Part shown: piece by piece, positions 1 through 8,699 of the stretch
Position numbering within the stretch: position 1 is the first letter of the stretch
Layout of the letters: every line of letters begins with the position of its first letter
NCBI GenBank assembly: GCA_003247835.1
Contig: QJYB01000056.1
Span: 1-32,570, forward strand
DNA from: Gammaproteobacteria bacterium
GTDB taxonomy: Bacteria > Pseudomonadota > Gammaproteobacteria > Pseudomonadales > Azotimanducaceae
Direction of reading: 5' to 3'
DNA: 32,570 bases
The notes under the pieces: model-generated
Told to the model about the DNA's origin: nothing
Seen by the model: the letters and a program-made list of their open reading frames with translations, nothing else
The model's database searches: none
Program-made: the position numbers and the translations under genes

Positions 1-100
1 TCAGCCGGCTGACCTCGAACCGAACCCGCCCGCACAGGCAGCTTCCTCGAATCATCGTCTCCCCCCTACGCAACCCGGCCGGTGGTATGGTGTCCCCGCC

Positions 101-1726
101 ATGAGCGATCAGCAAGCCTTCGACTACGTCATCATCGGCGCCGGCACGGCTGGCTGCGTGCTGGCCAACCGGCTGTCGTCGAATCCTGCGGTCAACGTGC
201 TGCTGCTCGAGGCGGGCGGCAAGGACGACTACTTCTGGATCTCCATCCCGGTCGGCTACCTGTACACGATCAACAATCCCCGCACGGACTGGTGCTACGA
301 AATCGAACCGGACCCCGGCCTGAACGGCAGGCGGATCGGCTATGCCCGGGGCAAGGTGCTCGGCGGCTGCTCCTCCATCAACGCCATGATCTACATGCGG
401 GGACAGCGCGGTGACTACGACCACTGGGCGGAACTCGGCAACCGGGGCTGGGGCTGGGACGACGTGCTGCCGGTCTTCAAGGCCCACGAGGACTACCAGC
501 ACGGCGCCGACGACTTCCACGGCAGCGGGGGCGAGCTCCGCGTGGAGGAGCGCCGCGTGAACTGGGAAATTCTCGACGCCTGGCGGGATGCTGCCGAGGA
601 GTGCGGCATTCCGAAAATCGACGAGTTCAACCGCGGCGACAACTTCGGCAACGCCTACTTCCAGATGAACCAGAAGCGGGGTCGGCGCTGGTCGGCAACC
701 CGGGCATTTCTGCGGCCCGTCATGCAGCGGCCCAACCTCACGGTTCGGACCCGCGCGCACGTGCAGCGGCTCGAGCTGACCAGGACGGAAGACGGCCTGC
801 GCGCCGGTGGCGTGCAGGTGCGCTACGGCGACCGGGGCGCGCCGGTATCCGTCGCTGCCAGACGGGAAGTACTGCTCGCAGCCGGCGCCATCGGCTCGCC
901 GCAGATCCTGCAGCTCTCCGGCATCGGGCCGGCCACCCTGCTGGAGACCCACGGTATTCCGGTGCAGCATCACCTGCCGGGCGTTGGCGAAAACCTGCAC
1001 GACCACCTGCAGATCCGGACGATCTACGAGGTGAGCGACACAGTGACGCTCAACCGACGCGCCGGCTCTCTGACCGGCCGGCTGGCCATGGCGGTCGAGT
1101 ACGCGCTCTACCGTACCGGTCCGCTGACGATGCCGCCGTCACAGCTGGGAGCGTTCGCCCGCAGCACGCCCGACGAGGTGAGTCCGAACATGGAATGGCA
1201 CGTGCAGCCGCTGTCCCTCGACCGTTTCGGTGAGCCGCTCCACGATTTCGATGCCATCACCCCGTCGGTCTGCAATCTGCGGCCGACGAGCCGTGGGCAC
1301 GTGCGGATCAGCTCCGGCGATCCGCATGCCTACCCGGCCATCACCCTGAACTACCTGTCGACCGAGGAGGACAGGGCGGTTGCACTGACCGGACTGAAGT
1401 TCACCCGCCGCATCATGGCGGCGAGGGCGCTGGCACGCTTCCAGCCTAAGGAGTTCAAACCGGGCATCGAGTATCAGAGTGACGAGCAGCTCATGCGCGC
1501 CGCTGGCGATCTGGGCACGACGATCTTCCACCCCGTCGGCACCTGCCGCATGGGTAGCGATCCGCTGGCCGTAGTCAACGACCGGCTGCAGGTGTCGGGA
1601 CTTCAGGGGCTGCGTGTCATCGATGCGTCCATCATGCCGCGCATCACCTCCGGCAACACGAACGCGCCGACGGTGATGATCGCGGAGAAAGGTGCCGCCT
1701 TCGTCCGGGAAGACTGGCGCGACTAG
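101..1726 (+). CDS. GMC family oxidoreductase (choline/alcohol dehydrogenase type)
   Basis: A 541-residue FAD-dependent oxidoreductase of the glucose-methanol-choline family, expected to oxidise an alcohol group to an aldehyde. The N-terminus has the dinucleotide-binding motif GAGTAGCVLANRLS at about residues 13-26 and the acidic residue ending the second strand (LLLEAGG, about 35-41). The C-terminal active-site block contains HPVGTCRMG and SGNTNAPT. H477 and N521 are 44 residues apart, as are the catalytic His/Asn pair of choline oxidase. Length is normal for the family. No signal peptide, so probably cytoplasmic. The upstream 100 bases show no clear Shine-Dalgarno and no other gene. The substrate cannot be read from sequence; choline, a long-chain alcohol or a polyethylene glycol type alcohol are all possible. 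It converges on the next gene with 7 bases between them. Confidence 0.93.
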   Translation: MSDQQAFDYVIIGAGTAGCVLANRLSSNPAVNVLLLEAGGKDDYFWISIPVGYLYTINNPRTDWCYEIEPDPGLNGRRIGYARGKVLGGCSSINAMIYMRGQRGDYDHWAELGNRGWGWDDVLPVFKAHEDYQHGADDFHGSGGELRVEERRVNWEILDAWRDAAEECGIPKIDEFNRGDNFGNAYFQMNQKRGRRWSATRAFLRPVMQRPNLTVRTRAHVQRLELTRTEDGLRAGGVQVRYGDRGAPVSVAARREVLLAAGAIGSPQILQLSGIGPATLLETHGIPVQHHLPGVGENLHDHLQIRTIYEVSDTVTLNRRAGSLTGRLAMAVEYALYRTGPLTMPPSQLGAFARSTPDEVSPNMEWHVQPLSLDRFGEPLHDFDAITPSVCNLRPTSRGHVRISSGDPHAYPAITLNYLSTEEDRAVALTGLKFTRRIMAARALARFQPKEFKPGIEYQSDEQLMRAAGDLGTTIFHPVGTCRMGSDPLAVVNDRLQVSGLQGLRVIDASIMPRITSGNTNAPTVMIAEKGAAFVREDWRD

Positions 1727-1733
1727 AACCGGA

Positions 1734-2402
1734 TCAGGAACTGGCGCGGTGCCGCTCCGTCTCCTCGCTGTCCGTTGCGGCGTCGGATTCCGGTTCGGTT
1801 CCGGTTTCGGAGGACCCGTCGGTACCCGACTTCAGGTCAGGAGTCTCGTCGACGGTAGGGATTTCTTCAGCAGGTGCCTCACTTTCAGCGGATGCCACAT
1901 CTTCAGCAGATGCCACGTCTTCAGCAGGTGCCTCGTCTTCAGCGGACGCTTCATCCGCCATACCCGTCAGGCTGACCTCTGCCACGCGAGGCGGCTGCGG
2001 GGTCTCCTGCACCGGCTCCTCGGTGGCGAGGGCCTCACCCGTTGCAGGGGATTCCGCAGGTACCACCAGATCGTCCACCTCGTGGGTGAGCAGCGGCTGG
2101 AAACTCTGCTGCACGAGCTCGCGTGTCCGGGACTCGGACAGACCCAGCGCCTGGGCGCTGCCGGCGAAGTGCTCGAGGAACTCACGGTAGTCCCCCGCCA
2201 GCTTGCCAAAGAGCCGGGCACTCTGCTCGAAATGCTCGTCCACGTTCGTCTGCACCGAGTCCGCCCGGCGGCGGGCCTCGTCGAGCTCCGCCGCGAGTGC
2301 TTCGAGCTCTTCACGTTTCGGCGCCTGGCGGGAAGCCCAGAAGTATCCGGCCCAGCCGGAGAGACCGGCGACCACCAGCAACAGCACGATCCAGATTTCC
2401 AC
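1734..2402 (-). CDS. YhcB/DUF1043 family inner-membrane protein with acidic repeat tail
   Basis: A 222-residue protein with one N-terminal membrane helix (about residues 4-23), a charged coiled-coil stretch (about 28-60), and a segment typical of gammaproteobacterial YhcB/ZapG (DUF1043) proteins, LFGKLAGDYREFLEHFAGSA at about 64-83. YhcB is linked to cell division, envelope synthesis and cell shape. The final 110 residues are unusual: acidic and low-complexity, with six-residue units of the type ASAEDV encoded by an 18-bp tandem repeat at 1863-1952. The start codon is GTG with a weak ribosome site. The family call is good; the role of the tail is unknown. It lies downstream of the pterin dehydratase gene on the same strand, 49 bases apart. 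Confidence 0.8.
   Translation of the reverse strand: MEIWIVLLLVVAGLSGWAGYFWASRQAPKREELEALAAELDEARRRADSVQTNVDEHFEQSARLFGKLAGDYREFLEHFAGSAQALGLSESRTRELVQQSFQPLLTHEVDDLVVPAESPATGEALATEEPVQETPQPPRVAEVSLTGMADEASAEDEAPAEDVASAEDVASAESEAPAEEIPTVDETPDLKSGTDGSSETGTEPESDAATDSEETERHRASS
1863..1952 (-). repeat. 18-bp tandem repeat, about five units
   Basis: The hexamer TTCAGC recurs at 1866, 1884, 1902, 1920 and 1938, exactly 18 bp apart, with flanking bases largely conserved (for example GATGCCAC and GGTGCCTC). The repeat lies in frame in the YhcB-like gene, at about residues 151-180 of its product, and encodes acidic hexapeptides related to ASAEDV. The period is a multiple of three, so gain or loss of units would preserve the frame. 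Confidence 0.9.
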
Positions 2403-2451
2403 GCCTGACGTCCCGATCGAAAGCGTCAGTATCGCCCAAAGGCAGGGTCAG

Positions 2452-2748
2452 TCATAGGCGACCCGACGCCGCGCGCTCCATCGCCCGGGCGAGCTCGAAG
2501 TCACGCGCGGTGATCCCGCCCGCATCGTGGCTGGTCAGCGACACCCGGACGGTGCCGTAGACGTTGAACCATTCCGGATGGTGATTGAGCCGCTCGGCGA
2601 CCAGTGCCACCTCGCTCATGAAGCCGAATGCCGTGACGAAGTCCGGAAACCTGAAGGTACGCGACAGCGCGTTCTCCTGTCTCGTCCAGCCCTCGTCCAG
2701 GCCTTCGAGCTCGCTGGCGATCTCGATGTCGTTGAGCAGTCCTTTCAT
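2452..2748 (-). CDS. 4a-hydroxytetrahydrobiopterin dehydratase (pterin-4a-carbinolamine dehydratase)
   Basis: A 98-residue enzyme that dehydrates 4a-hydroxytetrahydropterin, recycling the cofactor of aromatic amino acid hydroxylases. The family signature HHPEW is at residues 56-60. H56, H57 and H74 have the same spacing as the three active-site histidines of DCoH (61, 62 and 79 in the human protein). I chose the ATG at 2748 because GAGG lies five bases upstream and the family is about 95-115 residues long; the open frame continues further upstream but would add a serine-rich, non-homologous extension overlapping the neighbouring gene. No phenylalanine hydroxylase gene is in this window, so its partner must lie elsewhere, or the enzyme has another role such as pterin recycling for molybdopterin. 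Confidence 0.92.
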   Translation of the reverse strand: MKGLLNDIEIASELEGLDEGWTRQENALSRTFRFPDFVTAFGFMSEVALVAERLNHHPEWFNVYGTVRVSLTSHDAGGITARDFELARAMERAASGRL

Positions 2749-2759
2749 GAAAGCCTCAG

Positions 2760-2801
2760 AGCAGGTCGAAGATGCCGACCTGCTACAGCAGGTCGAAGAT
2801 G
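2760..2801. repeat. Duplicated 15-mer with hairpin over a stop codon
   Basis: The 15-mer AGCAGGTCGAAGATG occurs at 2760-2774 and again at 2787-2801. Between and overlapping them, CGACCTGCT (2776-2784) pairs with AGCAGGTCG (2787-2795) around a two-base centre. The stop codon of the DUF5916 gene (2785-2783) is at the centre of the hairpin. Read on the minus strand past that TAG, the frame stays open for eight codons ending again in IFDLL before a TGA. The hairpin could also act as a weak transcription pause; no T-run follows it. Confidence 0.85.
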
Positions 2802-5011
2802 TAGCTGTACTTGATGATGAACTCATTGCTCGTCTGACGGCGGTTCAGCAGGTCATCCATGTTCGACGCGTTGTAGACCAGGTAAAGACCGGAGCTCGCC
2901 GAGTTCAGCCAGGCGAAGCGCACGTTGGTGGTCACCGCGTCGGTGCGGTCATCGTATTGAAAGAGTCCCTCCAGCGAGACCTTCGGCGTGAACGCGTAGG
3001 ACAGCCGGAGGATGCCCACGTTGATGTCGAAGGGACCCTCCAGGTCGTTGTCCAGATCGATGTGGTTATAGTTCCAGGAGAGTGCAGCGTTGAACCGATC
3101 GCCGATGCGGTACTGGATGTCGGGTTCCAGCGTCAGCCGGTCGCCGCTGAAGTAGCCGCCGGCCCACACTTCGAGCCCCACGGACAGCGGCGCGCTGCGG
3201 TTCGTGTACATCACGAGCTGCATCTCGGCGTTGTCGTAGGTGCCCGGCAGGACGAACTTGCCCGGTGCGACGGAGAACGGCACGAGCACGTCCTCGTGGG
3301 TGAAGTTGATCCCGGTGTGCACCTCCGCGCCGGAGCGGAACTCCCAGTGATTGTCCACGTGCAGAAAACCCGTCTCGTAGACCCCCTGAAAGTTCCAGAA
3401 CCCCCGATAAGCGACGTGCGGCCTGAGCTCCTGAAGCCCCCAGAAGTTCTTCGGCCGGAATCGCCGCAGGACTCGGAAGTCAGCCTTGCGGTAATCGTAC
3501 CGTCTGACGAAACCGACCTCCGGGTTGAACTCACCACCCACCTCCGAGTAACCGAGACCGTTGGACCAGTGCTCCGAGTTGTAGTCACCGCGGATCTGCA
3601 GGGCGTGATCCCGACCATGGAGACCCGGCGTGTCCGTCTTCGCCAGGTAACCGGAGAGCATCAGCTCGTCGCCGATGCCCCACCGGCCGTCGATCCCGTA
3701 AGTGCGATTGTAGTCTTCGGAGGCGGGTACCAGCCCGTTGGCGCCGTCACCGTCGCGGTTGACGAAGATCGCGCCGAGGGACGACCGCTTGGCCAGCTCC
3801 TGGTTCACCCTGAGCACAGTGAAGTCGTTCTCTGGCGCCTCTCCGGTCACCGCCGCCGAACGCATCTGCAGCAGGCCCACGTTCGTCCGCCCGAACAGCT
3901 TCCCGGTGAGCCTCGCACCCCAGTCGATGGGGATGATGGTGCCTTCATTGCTGATACCGATCCGGCGGCTGAAGAAGAGCTCCACTTCCTCCGGGCTGCC
4001 GACGGAGAACTGACCCGCATTCTCCAGAAAGAACGGCCGTTTCTCCGGCAGGAAGACGTTGAACCGATCGAGGTTCACCACCACCTCGTCCACCTCCACC
4101 TGGGCGAAGTCCGTGTTGATGGTGCCGTCGAAGGTCAGGCTCGGCGTCACGGACCACTTCAGATCACCACCGAACTCGGTGTCGTAGTCCGTGCCCGCGT
4201 AGTCCGTGCCCCAGTCCGCCTTGCCGAGCGCATAGGGGGTCACCTTCAGGTTCCGCTGGGCCGGCAACGTGATGCCTTCCAGCCTGCCGGCATCCGAGAC
4301 ACGATACAGGTTGTGCTGCCTATCCAGCGGCGACCAGAAGGCGATCTCGTTGTTGCGGCGGATGTTGCGCTGAAAGTTGATGCCCCAGATCTGCACGTCC
4401 CGCCCCTTGTAACGCAGCGAGCTGAATGGAATGCGCATCTCCACGCTCCAGCCGTAGTCGCCGACCTCGGTCCAGACCTTCCAGTTCGTGTCCCAGTTGA
4501 GATTGAAGCCGCCCCCACCAGAGCCGAAGCTCTGGGTACCTTCCCGGGTCACCTGACCGTCGTACTCGAGTCCCGCCGGATTGGTACCGAAAACGAAACC
4601 GTTCTGACCGTCGAGGTACGTGTCCAGGATGACCAGAAATGCATCCGTGTCGACCAGCTCGGAATCGCGCCGACTGTCCGTGGCGATGATGCCGGTCGGA
4701 TCCTCGTCGTAGAGCACGGCGCCGATGTAGAGCGCGTCCTCGGTGAATCCGACGAAGACTTCCGTGCGCTGCGACGCCGGCGTGCCCTCGAAGGGCTTGA
4801 TCTGCCAGAAGCCCGTCGTGGCTTTCGCGCCTCGCCAGATCGGATCGCCGAGCACGTCCCCGTCGAGGGTCGGGCTGCCGGCCAGCGGGTAAGCCTGCGT
4901 GACCGGGGGGATGGTGGGCGGCATGCGGGTGTCCGCGCCTTGCACCAGCGACGGCAGGGCGAGGGCGAGCGGCAGTGCTCGGCGCAGCAGCGCTTTTCCG
5001 GACCACATCAC
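2783..5011 (-). CDS. DUF5916 / CBM9-like outer-membrane beta-barrel protein
   Basis: A 742-residue exported protein. Residues 1-25 are a signal peptide ([16 protein letters not shown]). About 35-225 resembles the CBM9-like sandwich at the front of DUF5916 proteins ([38 protein letters not shown]). The remainder is rich in alternating aromatic strands with the family-typical stretch [20 protein letters not shown], consistent with a large outer-membrane barrel. The biochemical role of the family is not established. The start ATGATG overlaps the nhaA stop (TGA inside ATGATG), so translation is probably coupled; GAGG lies four or seven bases before the two ATGs. The end is odd: see the duplicated 15-mer at 2760-2801. 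The product ends in DLL rather than the usual terminal aromatic residue of barrel proteins. Confidence 0.85.
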   Translation of the reverse strand: MMWSGKALLRRALPLALALPSLVQGADTRMPPTIPPVTQAYPLAGSPTLDGDVLGDPIWRGAKATTGFWQIKPFEGTPASQRTEVFVGFTEDALYIGAVLYDEDPTGIIATDSRRDSELVDTDAFLVILDTYLDGQNGFVFGTNPAGLEYDGQVTREGTQSFGSGGGGFNLNWDTNWKVWTEVGDYGWSVEMRIPFSSLRYKGRDVQIWGINFQRNIRRNNEIAFWSPLDRQHNLYRVSDAGRLEGITLPAQRNLKVTPYALGKADWGTDYAGTDYDTEFGGDLKWSVTPSLTFDGTINTDFAQVEVDEVVVNLDRFNVFLPEKRPFFLENAGQFSVGSPEEVELFFSRRIGISNEGTIIPIDWGARLTGKLFGRTNVGLLQMRSAAVTGEAPENDFTVLRVNQELAKRSSLGAIFVNRDGDGANGLVPASEDYNRTYGIDGRWGIGDELMLSGYLAKTDTPGLHGRDHALQIRGDYNSEHWSNGLGYSEVGGEFNPEVGFVRRYDYRKADFRVLRRFRPKNFWGLQELRPHVAYRGFWNFQGVYETGFLHVDNHWEFRSGAEVHTGINFTHEDVLVPFSVAPGKFVLPGTYDNAEMQLVMYTNRSAPLSVGLEVWAGGYFSGDRLTLEPDIQYRIGDRFNAALSWNYNHIDLDNDLEGPFDINVGILRLSYAFTPKVSLEGLFQYDDRTDAVTTNVRFAWLNSASSGLYLVYNASNMDDLLNRRQTSNEFIIKYSYIFDLL

Positions 5012-6207
5012 GCCTCGGTACCCGTCTGCCCTGGTGGCTCCTTCAACGTCAACCGCAGCACGGCGTAGCCGAGCACCGCGGACAACATGGATCCAACCAG
5101 CACCCCGGCTCGAACGCCTGCATTATAGCCGTAGCCTGCCGACTCGAAGGCGAGTGAGCCGATGAACAGGCTCATGGTGAAGCCGACGCCCGTCAGCACC
5201 GCGACACCATAGAGCGACAGCCAGCTGCTGCCCGTCGGCAGCCGGGCGAGACCGAGCGCGATCAGCACCGCGCAGGTGGCGAACACCCCGACCTGCTTGC
5301 CCACGAAGAGTCCCAGCGCGACGCCCATCGTGACACCGCCGGTCAGCATCTCCATGGTCATGCCTGCGAAGGAGACGCCCGCGTTCACGAAGGCGAACAG
5401 CGGCAGGATCATGTAGGCCACCCACGGATGCAGCACGTGCTCCAGATGCCTGAGCGGCGATCCCTCGTAGGGCTCCGACGGATCCTGCATGGGGATGAAC
5501 AGCGCCGTAACCACACCGGCCAGGGTGGCATGCACACCGCTCTTCAGCACGCACACCCAGATGAAAATCCCGATGAGAATGTAGGGACCGATCCGAACCA
5601 CACGGCGCCATTTCAGAATGCCCAGCACGGCCACCCCGATGAGCGCGAGGGACAGCGACAGCACCGAGAGCTGGTCCGTGTAGAACAGCGCGATCACGAC
5701 GATGGCAGCCAGGTCGTCGAAGATCGCCAGCGACACGAGAAAGACCTTCAACGCCACCGGCACCCGGCTGCCGAGCAGCGCCAGCACCCCCAGCGCGAAG
5801 GCGATGTCCGTGGCGGCGGGAATGGCCCAGCCGTCGTTGCCGAGCGGATCACCGTGATTGATCAGCCAGTAGATGATCGCCGGGACCGCGAACCCGCCCA
5901 GGGCGGCGGCCGCAGGCAGCACCACCTGGTCCGCCGAGGACAGCTCGCCTTCCAGCATCTCCCGCTTCACTTCCAGGCCCACGGTGAAGAAGAACACGGC
6001 CATGAGCCCGTCGTTGATCCAGAGCACCAGCGGCTTGGCGATCGCCAGGGCACCGACCTGAACCACCACGGGTACGTCCAGAAACGCCTCGTAGAGCGGA
6101 TGCAGGGGCGAGTTGGAGATGGCGAGGGCCAGCAGGGCGGCTGCGACCAGCAGAATGCCTGCGGCCGCCTCCAGTCTGAAGAACTGACGAAGCGTGTCGA
6201 TGGTCAT
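5008..6207 (-). CDS. nhaA: Na+/H+ antiporter NhaA
   Basis: A 399-residue inner-membrane sodium/proton antiporter that expels Na+ in exchange for protons and supports pH and salt homeostasis. It has about 12 hydrophobic helices and the key residues of E. coli NhaA, each offset by one: D134 in ATDIAFALG (E. coli D133) and D164/D165 in [15 protein letters not shown] (E. coli D163/D164). The motif [15 protein letters not shown] at about 76-90 is also typical. Length matches the family (about 390). There is no strong Shine-Dalgarno before 6207. The stop codon overlaps the start of the DUF5916 outer-membrane gene, implying co-transcription. Confidence 0.96.
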   Translation of the reverse strand: MTIDTLRQFFRLEAAAGILLVAAALLALAISNSPLHPLYEAFLDVPVVVQVGALAIAKPLVLWINDGLMAVFFFTVGLEVKREMLEGELSSADQVVLPAAAALGGFAVPAIIYWLINHGDPLGNDGWAIPAATDIAFALGVLALLGSRVPVALKVFLVSLAIFDDLAAIVVIALFYTDQLSVLSLSLALIGVAVLGILKWRRVVRIGPYILIGIFIWVCVLKSGVHATLAGVVTALFIPMQDPSEPYEGSPLRHLEHVLHPWVAYMILPLFAFVNAGVSFAGMTMEMLTGGVTMGVALGLFVGKQVGVFATCAVLIALGLARLPTGSSWLSLYGVAVLTGVGFTMSLFIGSLAFESAGYGYNAGVRAGVLVGSMLSAVLGYAVLRLTLKEPPGQTGTEA

Positions 6208-6290
6208 GGGTGATCCGTTCCGGAGGCGCTATCTTGCCGGGCAGGCCGCCGGAATGCGACCTCGGCCGGCGCAGCGTCCGACCAGTGGTG

Positions 6291-6710
6291 CTAAAGCGTC
6301 TCCACCGGATCCGGGACAGTGCCGTGCCCACCAACTATCCGGTCACGCTGCTTGAGCGGATCCTTCAGCACCTCGTGCCTGAGCCGCGCCACCTCGGCGG
6401 GGTCGAAAGGCACGAAGGTCGGTGGCAGGCTCGACGCCGAAAAGGTCTGCAGAACGAAGTTCAGCACCTCAGCCAGCTGCGCATCGTCGACCCCGGCCTG
6501 AGCGACGCCGGGAATGCGGACGAGATACTCCCGACCACCGGGCAGCGCCGCTATGCGACCGGGTTCGTCGAGCAGGGACGGTACGTCCGGCGGCGCACCA
6601 CTGCCGTCGAGCCGATGACATCCGGCACAGTGCAGCCAGTAGGCAACCCTGGGATCTTCGGCGAGCGCCGGCAGCGCGGCGATCAGCAGCAGCAGGCCGA
6701 GCGAGCGCAT
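6291..6710 (-). CDS. Small c-type cytochrome of the amine dehydrogenase operon
   Basis: A 139-residue periplasmic monohaem cytochrome. A signal peptide (residues 1-17, ending ALPALA) precedes one haem motif, CAGCH at 28-32. It is the last gene of the amine dehydrogenase operon, 12 bases after the light-chain gene, and is the likely electron acceptor or an accessory redox protein for the quinoprotein. After the initiator there is no methionine at all, so the usual His/Met haem ligation of class I cytochromes is impossible. H112 and H129 are the only other histidines able to act as sixth ligand besides H27, which abuts the haem motif. The C-terminal block PFDPAEVARLR looks conserved-family rather than random. 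Family identification beyond 'cytochrome c' is by context. Confidence 0.82.
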   Translation of the reverse strand: MRSLGLLLLIAALPALAEDPRVAYWLHCAGCHRLDGSGAPPDVPSLLDEPGRIAALPGGREYLVRIPGVAQAGVDDAQLAEVLNFVLQTFSASSLPPTFVPFDPAEVARLRHEVLKDPLKQRDRIVGGHGTVPDPVETL

Positions 6711-6722
6711 CCGGCCGGGTCC

Positions 6723-7271
6723 TCAGCCCGGTGCTTCGGCCTCACTCAGCACCAGCGCCACGGTGCAGTGATAGCTGTGGCTCTGGGTGCCGAAGCACCA
6801 GAGGATGTTGTTGCTCTTGGAAGGGTAGTAGATGGGTTTGTCACCTTCCGTGCGATGGCAGAAGCAGCGACCGCAGAAGTCCTTGCCGCAGCAGTCGTTG
6901 TAGGAGATCAGGTAATGCTTGCCGTCCACCGGATTGCGGCAGGTACCCACCCAGGTAACGGGTGACAGCTCCGCGCCCGGCGGACACTGGGTATGAGAAC
7001 CGCCACAGCAGCTGCACAACGAGCCGCCGAAAGCGCAGTAGCGCCAGTAGTCACAGCTCTGCGGGTCTCCCATTTCCGGTACACCCGTCGCGGCCGCTGC
7101 GTCCCGGGTCACAGGCAGCAGCGGCAACCCACCCGTGCCGACCAGCAGCACGCCGAGCCGGCCGACGAAACCGCGCCGCGAAACCGTCTTCGCCAGCGTG
7201 CGCGTTCCGCGGGTGACCTGCGCATCGATGCCCGCCCAGAGTGTTCGGTGAAGCCTGTCCAGCATGCCCAT
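6723..7271 (-). CDS. mauA: Quinoprotein amine dehydrogenase light chain (TTQ-bearing, MauA/AauA type)
   Basis: The 182-residue light chain of a methylamine or aromatic amine dehydrogenase, which carries the tryptophan tryptophylquinone (TTQ) cofactor and deaminates primary amines in the periplasm. The leader has a twin-arginine motif (SRRGFVGRLGVLL, from residue 31), fitting export of a folded protein. The mature part is cysteine-rich (CDYWRYC, LCSCCGG, NDCCGK, CGRCFC). W107 in TWVGTC and W158 in LWCFG lie 51 residues apart, as do the TTQ-forming W57 and W108 of the Paracoccus enzyme; D126 in NDCCG matches catalytic D76. GAGGAG lies six bases before the ATG, right after the heavy-chain stop (10-base gap). 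Methylamine and aromatic amine substrates cannot be told apart here. Confidence 0.95.
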   Translation of the reverse strand: MGMLDRLHRTLWAGIDAQVTRGTRTLAKTVSRRGFVGRLGVLLVGTGGLPLLPVTRDAAAATGVPEMGDPQSCDYWRYCAFGGSLCSCCGGSHTQCPPGAELSPVTWVGTCRNPVDGKHYLISYNDCCGKDFCGRCFCHRTEGDKPIYYPSKSNNILWCFGTQSHSYHCTVALVLSEAEAPG

Positions 7272-7281
7272 GGGGAGCTCC

Positions 7282-8436
7282 TCAAAAAGCCTGAATACGG
7301 TTCGCGCTGCCGACCTCGGAGATCGTCCGCAGCAGGTGGCCCGTCCTGGCCTGATGCACGTTCACCGTGCTGGGTTCGCCGAGGATCACGTACAGCAGCG
7401 GGTCGGCGTCCCGGCTGACGTTGATGGCGCCCGACGGCTCGGCCAGTGCGATCCGGTAACCGCGGCTGTGGTGGGCGACGTCGAACGCCCAGATCTCCGT
7501 GCCCGGCTCTTCGTGCGTGTCCTTCTCGCCCTGGTGCATCAGCGTGAACAGGAGACCCGTCTGGGCGTTGTAGGCGAACGGCTCATCGCCACCGATGCGC
7601 CAGCCTTCCTCCGCATCTTCCGGCGTCAGGATCGACCAGGGCTCCGACACCTTGATCCCACCGTCCGCGCTCACCTGGAAGACCTTGCCCTCGAAGGACA
7701 CCAGCAGCCAGCCGTTGCCGTCCGGCGCAGCCAGATCAAAAACCGGATCCTCATCGATGTCGAAGAACCTGGCGCTGCGCTCACGGGACGCTTCCGCGCC
7801 GTTCCGGTCCAGTCCGATCACCTGCACCGTGCCGTCGCCGCAGAGCTGCATAAACCGCCGGTCCGGCAGCGGATAGACGAGACCGCAGCCCGCCGTGGAC
7901 AGCTCGCCGACGAACGACTGCTTCTCGATGTCGACGATGGAGACGGACATGGCCGGTGTCATGTTGTAAAGGCCGACGAAACGGTCACCGATCAGCTCGA
8001 TGACACCGCGGTGGAACACGGCCGCCAGCTTGTTCGGCACCTTGACCTCGGCCACCGGCGCCAGGCTCTCCTGGTCGTTGATGACCAGCAGGTCGGTCCG
8101 CTCACCGTAGGTGCCCCGGCTGTAGTAGGTTGCCGGCACGTAGAAACGTCCGCGCTTTCTGTCCAGCGCGACGGCAGAGCTGAATCTCGAGAGATTGAGC
8201 TTACCCTGCATCTCGCCGGTGTCGGCGTCGAACAGCGACCCGCCACCGAAGAATCCGATGCTCATGAACCAGTGATCGCCGGGCGGCGGCGCCTTGGCCA
8301 CACCGCCGAGCTCGGGTTCGAGATTTCCTGCTGCTGCGGCTGCGACCCCGGTCGACAGCCCCAGTATGGCAGACGTGAAAAGCAGGCAGCCGGCTACCGC
8401 ACCGGCACGTCCCGATCGCCTGATGAACGCTGGCAT
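7282..8436 (-). CDS. mauB: Quinoprotein amine dehydrogenase heavy chain (MauB/AauB type)
   Basis: The 384-residue heavy chain, a seven-bladed beta-propeller that pairs with the TTQ light chain as a periplasmic heterotetramer. A signal peptide lies at about residues 8-33. Family-like stretches include GERTDLLVINDQ near residue 100 and the C-terminal EIWAFDVAHHSRGYRIAL region. The start at 8436 is supported by GGAGG and GGAG upstream; longer in-frame starts add a basic extension without a ribosome site. It is the first gene of a three-gene operon (heavy chain, light chain, cytochrome). In described mau and aau clusters, mauE/mauD-type thiol-redox genes usually lie between heavy and light chain; here the gap is 10 bases. 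Confidence 0.95.
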   Translation of the reverse strand: MPAFIRRSGRAGAVAGCLLFTSAILGLSTGVAAAAAGNLEPELGGVAKAPPPGDHWFMSIGFFGGGSLFDADTGEMQGKLNLSRFSSAVALDRKRGRFYVPATYYSRGTYGERTDLLVINDQESLAPVAEVKVPNKLAAVFHRGVIELIGDRFVGLYNMTPAMSVSIVDIEKQSFVGELSTAGCGLVYPLPDRRFMQLCGDGTVQVIGLDRNGAEASRERSARFFDIDEDPVFDLAAPDGNGWLLVSFEGKVFQVSADGGIKVSEPWSILTPEDAEEGWRIGGDEPFAYNAQTGLLFTLMHQGEKDTHEEPGTEIWAFDVAHHSRGYRIALAEPSGAINVSRDADPLLYVILGEPSTVNVHQARTGHLLRTISEVGSANRIQAF

Positions 8437-8699
8437 GTGGATCTCCACCTCCCGTGGACACCCGCTAGCGTACCAGCAAGCCGTCGGTTTGACAGTCAGT
8501 TTCCGTTTCGCTTTGCGCCCCCGGATTTGCGTGTACACAGCGCTCCGCCGTCATTACATCTGATTTACATCTGGCTGGTGTCTTTCTCCTTCAGCAGCAA
8601 TCCGATCAGCCACTCCGGGCCCGTCCGTTCAGCTTCTGTTTAGTTACCGGGTCCTACCATCGGAGAAGTCACTGGAAAAGACAGAGTTCGGGAGGACAC
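8437..8699. promoter_or_regulatory. Divergent promoter region with phased direct repeats
   Basis: These 263 bases separate the amine dehydrogenase operon (leftward) from the nine-gene envelope operon (rightward), so two promoters should lie here. I cannot assign convincing -35/-10 pairs. The clearest pattern is a 9-base direct repeat, TTACATCTG at 8554-8562 and 8565-8573, whose copies start 11 bp apart, about one helical turn. That is the usual geometry for a transcription factor bound to one DNA face. GGAGG at 8691-8695 is the ribosome site of the gene at 8700. Confidence 0.4.

Noticed and set aside
1-100. A gene end in the first 100 bases
   Set aside because: TGA at 10-12 could end an upstream gene, but only three codons are visible, so nothing can be supported.
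2585-5068. Long plus-strand open frame opposite the DUF5916 gene
   Set aside because: It mirrors the minus-strand gene in a GC-rich region, has a low-complexity Val/Arg/His-rich composition and no family motif; the minus-strand product has a signal peptide and clear family features.
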